64,000 bases of DNA from Sorex araneus (Eukaryota > Chordata > Mammalia > Eulipotyphla > Soricidae), in NCBI RefSeq assembly GCF_027595985.1, contig NC_073311.1, positions 51,685,292 through 51,749,291 on the forward strand. Direction: 5' to 3'. The first letter of the stretch is position 1. Each line of letters begins with the position of its first letter. The notes below the pieces were generated by a model. It was not told the DNA's origin and searched no databases. It saw only the letters and a list, made by a program, of their open reading frames with translations. Of the stretch, positions 10,835-21,400 are shown one piece after another. The translations under genes were made by a program, and so were the position numbers.

Positions 10835-12411
10835 GTAATGCTCTATTTTTCCTGAAAACATATAAAAAAACAATAAGATAGTGACAACCGTGTCTGTACA
10901 TAATTAACATTGTATCTTTTCTTTATTTAAGTATAATCTAAGACTGATAAGATTTGTGGAGACAAAAATTGGGTACTGGGGACATTGGGGGTGGAGAATG
11001 GGCACTGGTGGAGGGATGGGTACTTGAACATTGTTTGCATGAAACGCAGTCATGAAAGTCTGTCAGTCAATAAATGTATCTCATGATGATTTATTAAAAT
11101 AAAAAAATTAAAAATAAAATAAAAATTGTGATAATAGTTTAACAAATAATTTACCTATTGTTCTAAGTCTGGGGCTTTGCTCTACTCAATGCTTATCATC
11201 TCTTTTGTGTGTTGATTTTGTATAGGATTTCCATGGCATTGTATTGCATCCAGTCTGGGAATTTTATGTGTTTTACTTTTGCTGGCAACCATTACCTTGG
11301 GATATATGTGTGAGTATCAAGTAATAAAAATTGATGTTTAGAAAAATGAGTTAAGTTGGAAAACGGGCTACTATGAATACCGAATCTCTGGTGAGTCTTT
11401 GTAAACTATAAAATTCTGTGGAAATCTTGGGGCCAAAGAGATAGTTCAGCAGGTGGGTGCGGCAGACCCTGGTTTTATCGCTGGCGTGTCTTGTGGTCTT
11501 TCTATCCCCTCTGGGAGTAATCCCTGTGTTAGGAGTAAATCTGAGCACAGCCGAGTTTGGTCCAAAAATATTAAAGAAATTATTATGTTAACAATAATTT
11601 TAGTGTTGGTAATTCTGATTATTATAATGATTTGTTATTTTGTTATTACTTAGGTTATCATAAATATAAAATGTCATAACCACTCTAAGCCATGGAAAAA
11701 TTACTCATATGTACAATGTGTTCCATATGGTTTTAAACTTATTTTTATGCATAAGTTTTTAATAACCAGAGTAAAAGAGAAAAATAATGAGATGATCATT
11801 ATTTAAATATTATACACCTTAAATACTGTAACACTGCTTAGGTAATCAAAAGAAAATAAATTTAAAGTGTATTTTTTATGATTAAATTCTACTCACCAGT
11901 GTTTCTATGAATTAAAAACTCTTGTACACATATTTTTAAAAGATTTCTTTCCTCCTGATAACTATTACTTTTAGGTTCAGTCGTACAGCTGTGTGAAGCA
12001 TAGTATCAAAGACACAGAAATAAAAAGTTTAACTCTGAATGATTTCAGTTTGAAGGGAAATATTTTCATTGTATTTTTTAAAGTGAGAGATTATTTGTTT
12101 AGGATAGTGACTTGAATATGTCTTATGAAAATTAGAAATTTTCTAAGGCCAAGAAAGCATTTTTAACGGAAATAATAATAGATGTGATGTAACAGATAGA
12201 TAGGAATTATTTTGGAGTCAGCCAACAAAGAAAACATTTGCTTGCTTGCAATAATACATGAGTTGTTATATTTTAAAATCCACATTATATCATTTCAAAA
12301 TGTCTTAAGCTAATTTTCTCTGATTCTACTTCATTTAATCAACATAATTTGCTTTGCCAGTTAGGGTTTGATTAAATGGTTACAGTTATGTGGTATTTAT
12401 TAGAGTAATTC

Positions 12412-12445
<34 letters not shown>

Positions 12446-15400
12446 TTTTATTTTATTTTTTTTTTTATTGAATCACCAAGTGGAGGGTTACAAAGTTCTC
12501 AGGATTATGTCAGTTATACAATATTCAAATACCCCTTCCTTCACCAGTGCCCATCTTACATTCCCAACCCCCCCAGTCTATCTGCCGCCCCCTCCCACCT
12601 CCCTAGTCCCCACCCTTATACGTGATAGGTTTCACTTCATTTGCGCTTATCTCGATTACATTCCATGTTTCAACACACAACTCACTACCGTTGCTGGGGT
12701 TTCCCCCCAAAAAGAAAAAGACAGTCCTATTGCCAATGAGGCATTTGATAATTCTCCATTACTAAGCATATAGAGATATTAAGTCCTGCTGTTTGTTACA
12801 TAACTTTTCTTTTTCCCCCTTGCCCCGCCCCACCGAGTTCACGCCTGTTTAGTAATCGCCACGCTGTCTGACAAAGGGAAAAAAAAACCGTAGAGGATGG
12901 TTATTTCCCGTCATCAGCCGGCGTGGGGCTCTGGCTTAGTTGATAGTCTAGTAGAGTGTCTGGAAGCAGTTTCTGGAACCAAAGCTCTTGCGCTGATATC
13001 GGCTCCGGCTCGAGATACCACCAGCGTCCCGCTGGTCCATGTACCTAATTTTTCCCCTTATTTCCCATTCCCACGCCACCAGGTCTGTTTGCTTAATGGA
13101 CATCACACTATGTTTGACACCACGCCACGTTTCTTCCCGAGAAAGAAGGATATTTCTTCTCAGCCAGCGTGGGGATATAGCTTAGTTCAGTCTAGAGAGA
13201 TGGCTACCATTTTGATTGCCTTCAATATTTCAACAAAATACTTACTATTCTTGTTAGGATCACCCACAAAAGTCCGACCCATTAAGAAGGAACCATTACA
13301 TACTGCTGATACTAAGATGACATTAAGTCGCGCGGCCGCGGCAGCGGCCGCGCGGTTTTGGGTTTCTGTCTAAAGTCCAGGGAGAAAGTTGAAGGAGAGA
13401 GAGAGAGAGAGAGATTTCCGCACGGGGGACCTGGCGGAAACTCTCAAGTCACATACTGCAGGTTGCTGGTGGGCTGCCGGTGTCCCAAGCAGCTCCGTCC
13501 TCTTCGTCAGTCATTCTGGGGGTGCGGGCGCGGAGAAATGGGAAAGCCCACGTGGCTGCACTCTCTTTAAGTGTCCGATGTGGGCGGAGACCGGTACTTC
13601 CCCGCCCTCGATCCCCCGCCAGCCGCGCCGCGCACTTGGGTGCGTCTCTCCATTTTGTGCTCAGAAGTGGGATAGATGCTGTGCTGTGCCCAGAGGTTGA
13701 GGGGAAGAGAGATAGATTAAAGAAAAAAAAAAAAAGAGAAACGCCAGGCCCCCGCTCGGGGGACCTGGCAGAAACTCTCAAGTCACATACTGCAGGTTGC
13801 TGGTGGGCTGCCGGTGTCCCAAGCAGCTCCGTCCTCTTCGTCAGTCATTCTGGGGGTGCGGGCGCGGAGAAATGGGAAAGCCCACGTGGCTGCACTCAAT
13901 TAGAGTAATTCTTAACTTGATTTCTAACATGAAGTTTTTCAGTGCTCTTCTAAGTGGAAAATACAAGATAACAAAGTCACAAATGAAAAAAGTCACACAC
14001 TTTCACAAACTATCAAAGGTATGTACTGAAAATGCAATTTGGAAGTTTATAGACCTTTTCATGAAATTATGCAGTGTGTCTCATTTCAGTATGAAATTAA
14101 AACATTTTATTCAGAATGTCACCTTTGAAAGCAAATGGCATGCTTTCATCTTATCTCAAAGTCAAGTAATAGTCGACCGCAAATACATATAACACAGTTT
14201 TATTTTTTGAAGGGGGAGAGGGGTTGGACCATGCTCAGCAGTGCTCAGGGCTCACTCCTGGGGCTCTGTGTTTAGGACGGATGTTGAGAATTGACTTGAG
14301 TATGGCCACTGGCCAGGCGAGTTCTTTAAATTCTGTGCTATCTCTCTGGCGTTACTGCATTTCCTTTAGCCACTCATCTGTTCTTGGGCACTTCGGTTGC
14401 TTCCAAATCCTGGCTACTGTAAATGGCTCTGCTATGAAAATTGGAGTGCAAATGTCTTTCGCGTTTGCGTGTTTGACATAGCGTTTATGGGCTCTGGGGT
14501 AGGTATTAAGAAGGGCAGCGGGGATGCCATATGATCAAGCAATACCGTTTTCGGATATCTACCTGAGGAACATGAAAGCTGACCAGCAGTCAAGCAACCA
14601 AACAAAAATTTTATATGAGCTTTATTTATTTAATTTTTTAATGAATGGCTGTGAGATACAGTTACAAAGCTTTCATGTTTGACTTTAAGTCATACTATAA
14701 TCGAACACACACCCATCCTTCCACAGTGTACATTTTCCACCACCAATGTCCTCAGTATCCCCCCACTTTCCAACCCTGCCCCTGCCTGTATGGCAGACAA
14801 TTTCCCTCATACTCTCTCTCTACCTTTAGGCATTATGATTTGCAGTACAGATAAAGAATCACGTTTGGCCCTTTATCTACTTTCATCACACATCTCCCAT
14901 CCCGAGCCATCCCTACAGCTATCATTGACTTACTGATCCCTTCTCTATCCCAGCTGCCTTCTTCCCCAACTCATGAGGCAGGCTTCCAATCATGGAGCAA
15001 TCTTCCTGGCCCTTATCTCTACTGTCCTTGGGTGTCAGTCTCATATTATGTTACTTTATATTCCACAAATGAGTGCAGTCATTCTATGTCTTTTTGACTC
15101 ATTTCACTTAGCATTACAGGCGCTTTAATCTGAACTCAAACTTGGTGCAACTTTTCTCTACAAATCTTTTATAGAGCTTAACATATACACAGTGAGAAAC
15201 TTTATTGTGTTATTGTATTGATTTGATTATTTTATGCTTAAAATAATCATGTATGATATATTTTCATCATGTATGATAGATCTTTAGATTTTAGCATACT
15301 ATACACTATTTGAAATTTAGATAAAAATTTCCTTCTTTGGAATTACAACTATTCCCAGATATTTACATTAATGGACTTCTCCCAAGATGGAAAGCTGCTT

Positions 15401-18400
15401 ATTATTACTGAAATTGATTTGTACAGAGAAGTTAACATTTTTGGGTTTAATTGAAACGATTGCCTTGGATCTGTCAGTGACAGTCTCTGACTCCGTATTA
15501 TTAGAGAATTTGGTGGAAGAACTGTTTCTGACATGTAAATATAGAGATACAGGGCCACCTTTTTGCTGGACATTCAGTTTAAAATAAGCAGTTTTATGCA
15601 TCATAAGTAACATAAATGGCCTTGGTTTGAGTATCATGATGGGATTTGCTTCCTAGAGAAAGACTGTGATGTATATCAAGGAAAATGGTCCTGCTGTGGA
15701 AAAAACTGTTACTATTTTTCAAAAGAAGAGAAAACTTGGAATGAGAGTCGGAAATCATGCCAAGACCTTGAATCCAATCTCATTAAGATTGATGACCAAG
15801 AGGAACAGGTACCCTGACTTTATCATACTTTTGTAGATGCTTGATGAGGAGTTTGCATATCTTGAGTTAGCATTGTTTAGATTTTCCTCCAATATTACTT
15901 GAAAATTTTGGAACTTTTGTACATGCCACCAATTTCTATGCAGATGAATTGACACAGGCATAACATGGGATAACCCTTGTTTTACTTTACTTTTTTTGAT
16001 TTTTTTTTGCGGGGGGGGGGAACCACGTGGTAGTTCTCAGGGCTTGCTCTTGGCTCTGTATTCAGGGATCCCTTCTGGTGATGTGTGGTGGACCATATGA
16101 GGTTGCCAGGAATTGGACTGGAGAATCCTTGTCTTAATCCAGATCAGTAGCTTAGCTGTGGGTGTTAGGGAATAAGTTTGATTATTGTCATGATGTATAA
16201 AATATCTATACATTTTAGTAGTATACTATGCACTATTCAATACTTGTCCTCATGGGGCAAAATAAAAATGATCTTCAGCTTTTTGGAGAAAGTTTCTCAT
16301 TGTGCTGATTTCTGTTCTTCCACAATCATCATTTAGGAGTCATCACACTTCCGAGGAAAGAAGATTCTCTTAACTGTTATGATTGTGTGAAAAATTATAA
16401 TTATATAAAAATTATAGTAATATATAGTAACATATATTACTATAGATAAGTAGAATGAATATGGTTTTAAAAATATATTGTCAAAATTTAATGTTTATTT
16501 TGCTGTAATCTTGATATATAGTGGAATCTTTATTATTATTATTTTTTAAAAGATGGGTCATCTTTGTTATGATTTTGAAGATTTGGGGAAATGAATGCAA
16601 ATTTAATTTTATTCTGTAGGTTTTTATTTTTTATTTTTGGCTTTTTGGGTCACACCCAGTGATGCGCAGGGGTTACTCCTGGCTCATGCACTCAGGAATT
16701 AACTCCTGGCAATGCTTAGGGGACCATATGGGAAGCTGGGAATTGAACCCGGATCGGCTGTATGCCAGGCAAATGCCCTACCCGCTGTGCTATTGCTCCA
16801 GCCCCTTATGCTGTAGGTTTTATCCTTAAGTTTATTTAGGCACCAAACTTTTCATACTTACCCCAAGATATGTTATTTCTATTGGCAACTTTTGAGAACA
16901 TGTTAAAACAAACCTTATATTTTCATTTTTATGAAACACAGAATTAAAATAGCAACACAGTGAATCACTCACTATTAGAAATAAATGGACAATGTAATAT
17001 AAAATGGATAAATTTAAAAATTGATTTAATCAAAGTATGAACTTGAATGCCAAATACTACCAATATATTCCTAAATTAAGAAATTAGTGGCTGGAGCGAT
17101 AGCACAGCGGTTAGGGCATTTTCCTTACATGCAGCCAACCTGGTTCTGATTCCCAGCATCCCCTATGGTCCCCTGAGTACCATCAGGAGTAATTCCTGAG
17201 TGCAGAGCCAGGAGTAACCCCTGTGCATCGCCAGGTGTGACCCAAAAGAAAAAAAATAAATTAAACTTATTTATAATTCATAGTTTTCTCTGTGATTTCC
17301 AATTCAGTTTTATTCCTGCTATCAAACAATATGAACATTAGATTTTCAACTAAACTTCTCACAGTTATTATTCATATTTTTAAATGACCTAGTTTAGCTT
17401 ATTTGAATTTTCTCAAAACTTTACCCTTAAGGCAAAAATAAGGTATCATACTTTTAACCCACTGAAGAATAATTTCCCTTTCATATTTGTAATTAGAATA
17501 GTGAAGGTGTTAAAAAAAGTTCTGAGTCAGGTTCTAATGTAGATGAGAATTCCTGTCACATGAATAATTTAGGATTTAAATACTTTGTGGTTTTATAAAG
17601 CCCAAGAGTTTAGATAAAGTGGTGGTTTATACTAGCTACTTGAAAACAGATTGGGTCTTAAATGCTTATGTTTGTCCCTAACGTATTACAAAAAATATTG
17701 TGAGTGAAAGAACAGATGTTTAATTTTAGTGCTTCTTCAGAGACTTTGAGACAGTAAAGCCCATTTAGAGAAGCTTCAATACTATTCATCCATCGATCCA
17801 ATATTTTATTCATAAAAATTACTATGTAAATATACAAATCTAAAAGGAATATATTAAAAGGGGTTATTTTTAAATTTTTCTTCTATGCTGTTTAATAGCA
17901 GTGGATAAATGTTAGTGTTCATATGTACATGTGTGTGATTCCGTGTGGGTATATATGTAGGCACATATTTGTGGAGATCAAGAGGGAGAAAATATGAGTT
18001 ATACATTAAATTTAGGAAGGAAAATTTATTGTTTCACATTTAAATAAATGTTTGGGGTTCATAAAGTATATCTATTGAATTAAAGGACTGGAGTGATAGC
18101 ACAGCGGGTAGGGTGTTTGCCTTGCATGTGGCTGACCTGGGTTCGATTCCTCTGTCCCTCTCGGAGAGCCCAGTAAGCTACCAAGAGTATCCGGCCCGCA
18201 TGACAGAGCCTGGCAAGCAACCCATGGCGTTTTCGATATGCCAAAAACAGTAACAACAAGTCTCACAAATGGGGACGTTACTGGTGCCTGCTCGAGCAAA
18301 TCGATGAATAACAGGATGACAGTGCTACAGTGCTGCATAATTAAGCACATAAACTTTTTTTTTTTATTATTCTTTTTTTTTTTTTATAGTTTATTTTTAA

Positions 18401-21400
18401 TTAGTGAGTCAACGTGAGGGTACAGTTACAGATTTATACATTTTTGTGCTCATGTTTCTCCCTTACAGAGTTTGATAACCCATCCCTTCACCAGTGCCCA
18501 TTCTCCACCACCAGTAAACCCAACATCCCACCCCCCCTTCCCAGTCCCGTCTCCCCCCACCCCACCCTGCCACTATGGCAGGGAATTCCCTTTTGTTCTC
18601 TCTCTCTGGTTAGGTGTTGTGGTTTGCAATAAAGGTGTTGAGTGGCCATAAGCACATAAACTTTTAATTTACCGATGTAGCATTAGTTTATAATTCTGTT
18701 TAAAGTTTTAGGACACAATTTCATTCCCTTCAAAATATGTTCCCATGTCACTAGCCGCACCAAAGTACGAAGCACAGTTCATGGCTACTTCCTTGCTTCC
18801 TGTTCACCAGAGTAACCACAGGAAGTAGCCATTACTCTGTAGTCTGAGCTCACGACTTTGTTTTCATGTGGTTTTGTTTGTTCTGTCCTGTTTGTTTCTC
18901 TGTGTCCCACACGTGAATGAGATAATCTACTTATTTATCCTTTTGCTTATTTCACATAACCTGGTCCTGATGATACTACCATGTTGTGTTAATGATGTTT
19001 TTGCATTAAGACTGTTTCCTGAATACTCCATTTATTATTTTGATAAACAAAAAATGTACAAAAGAGTGTGCAGAACAAGCAAATGACAACCTATTTTGAA
19101 ACTTGTAACTGTATTTTTTTTTTAATTTCACTGCTGCGTAATATTCTACAGTGGGAATACACCTCATTGTCTTTAGTGTAGTATTTGGGTTCTTTAGTTT
19201 TTGCTGTTGGAATAATCCTCCATTGTAATGCTTAGAAAACTCCGTGCAAGAGTTTTCCATGTCCTATGTTACCTTTTAAAAGATTCCTTTAGAAGTGGAA
19301 TCATTTGTAACATGGTATGGAAGAGTTGGAAATTGTGTAATTCCAAATTGTTTCAATGTGATTTTTGCAACAGTTTTAAGGATCTTTGATTTCTACCATC
19401 CTATAAACTCAGGGTTGTATTCTTAATTTTTGTCAGTTTAATAGTTAAGAAATATATCTGTGTAGCCTTAATTTAAATTTCCATGACTCTAGTGATCTTT
19501 GTACCTTTCTATGTTTATTCACATCATATTTTATTTAATATTTTCTTATTATTGATGTTTAATTTTTAATATTCGAGCAAATTGTTTGCTTAATTTTACA
19601 ATGAATGAGTCTTTAAAAAAATTTTTTTTTATTGAATCACCATGTGGAAAGTTACAGAGCTTTCAGGCTTAAATCTCAGTTATACAATGCTCAACACCTA
19701 TCCCTTCACCAGTGCACATATTCCACCACCAGGAACCCCAGTATACCTCCCCCCAACCCTGCCCCCAACCTGTGTAGCTGATAGATTTTACTTTACTTTG
19801 ATTATATTCAATATTTCAACAAAAAACTCACCATTATTGTTTGGAGTTTCCCCACCAAAGTCAGACCTGTTGAAAAGGAAGCATTTGATAATTTGTTTTC
19901 CATTGCTGACAATTAAGAGATAGGAGGTCGCGGCTGTTGTGGCTGCACGGTTTTGGATTTCTGTATTTTAGTAACTAAGTCCAGGAAAATTTCTGCCAGA
20001 AATTGCATCACTGCAAGCTTGTACCTCCCTTTTGTAGTGCTCATAAAATGGTGGTCGCCATGCTGTGCCTGGAAAGGAAAAGCTGAGAGAGAAAAGCCCT
20101 TCCCCTACTGGTGCGACATGGGGCCGTGGCTCAGTTCACAGTCTAGAGACATTTCTGCAAGAAGCTGCTGTTGCCCAGAGTAGTTTAGCTGGCCTCTGGG
20201 ATCATGCTCCTGCAGCAGCTGAAAGGTCGCACACGTGCAGCCTCTGCGCTTAAATCTTGGTGGAGGGCAGGGCTGGTACCACCTGAATGACTCATCTTTT
20301 TCCACACCACCTTACCTTGTCTCCTACTCCCTATTGAAGATAATTAAGGTTCCCATCAGTACCTTAGTTTGTTATCCATGTCCACAATTTTATTTAGTTT
20401 TTATCAATTTTATATGTTTCCATTGCACATAAATGTGGAATCATCAGGTACTTGTCCTTTTTGCCTGTACTTCACTTGCCTTGCATAGCTTCTTGGAGAC
20501 CCTTGTATTTTGGTGTGAATGGCATTTTTCTTCTCTTTATTGCCGATTAGTATTACTTTGTATAAATGTGCTACATAATTTTTCTCTAATCATCTGTCAA
20601 TAGGAAATTTGTTTGCTTCCACAATTTAGCTATATTGCAATGCTACAACAAATGTTGGGATAAACGTGACTTTTTGTGCTGAGTTTTTTAATGTTATTTA
20701 AGTAGTTATATTAAAAATGGGCAAAATGAATTACGTTGTTCCTTTGTATTTGCATTCTTGAGGAAGCTCTATATCATTTTTTAAAGTTATATTGCTACCA
20801 AGTTACATTCTCACCAAGAGTGCATGAAAGTTTTTCTTTTTAACCCATACTGTCCACCAACACTTGTTTCAAAACGCTCTTTTCAATGGAAACCATTCTC
20901 AGAAGTATGAGGTATGAGGTGGTAAGTATGGTAAGTTAAATTTGCATTTAAATTGGAACCAGTGATGATGAGCATCTTTTCATATATGCATGTATTTTTT
21001 GAGAAATGTTTATCTAAAGTGCATGATCTTTGTTTGGGTTGTTTTCTTTAGATTATGTTGCATAAGTTATCCATAAATCTTAGATATTGATTCTTTATTA
21101 GATATATTGTGTGCAAATTTTGTTTGCTTTCAGTTTACATTTTTCTTGGGTTGTACAAATTTTATTTATTTTAGCTAAAAGTTCTTGATGTTTTATTTTT
21201 CCAAATAGATAATATTCCTATATTATTTAATAATAAGAATATTTTATTTGTTTTTTGAACTAAATTTTTATATTTTTCAAGATTTTTTTCTGATTAAGGT
21301 TGGTTCTGGGTTTAGAGTAACTGATTGTATGTGGAGGTAAAAATTCCATTGCTTCTTTTTTTTTTTAGTTACAAATAATTGGGGATTCATTCATTTATAT

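Larger units (their letters stand above)
12414..13898 (-). mobile_element. 1.5-kb GC-rich composite retroposon with duplicated 5' unit
   Basis: Flanked by the direct repeat ATTAGAGTAATTCTT (12399-12413 and 13899-13913), so a complete insertion into gene 1 intron 2. Poly(T) on the left marks the poly(A) end of a minus-strand element. Order on its own strand: a 140-base unit (13758-13897), about 194-base spacer, a near-identical 140-base unit (13424-13563), a GA/CT stretch, a CG-rich (GCGGCC) stretch, and an L1-like 3' end. There is no long ORF. Related copies: 19612-20295, 41155-41935, 61950-62711. Architecture (repeated 5' unit, CT tract, poly(A)) resembles an L1 with monomeric promoter or an SVA-like composite. 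Confidence 0.8.

Noticed and set aside
12390-13908. Several 100-158 residue frames on both strands
   Set aside because: All inside the composite retroposon; duplicated peptide text comes from its repeated 140-base unit.
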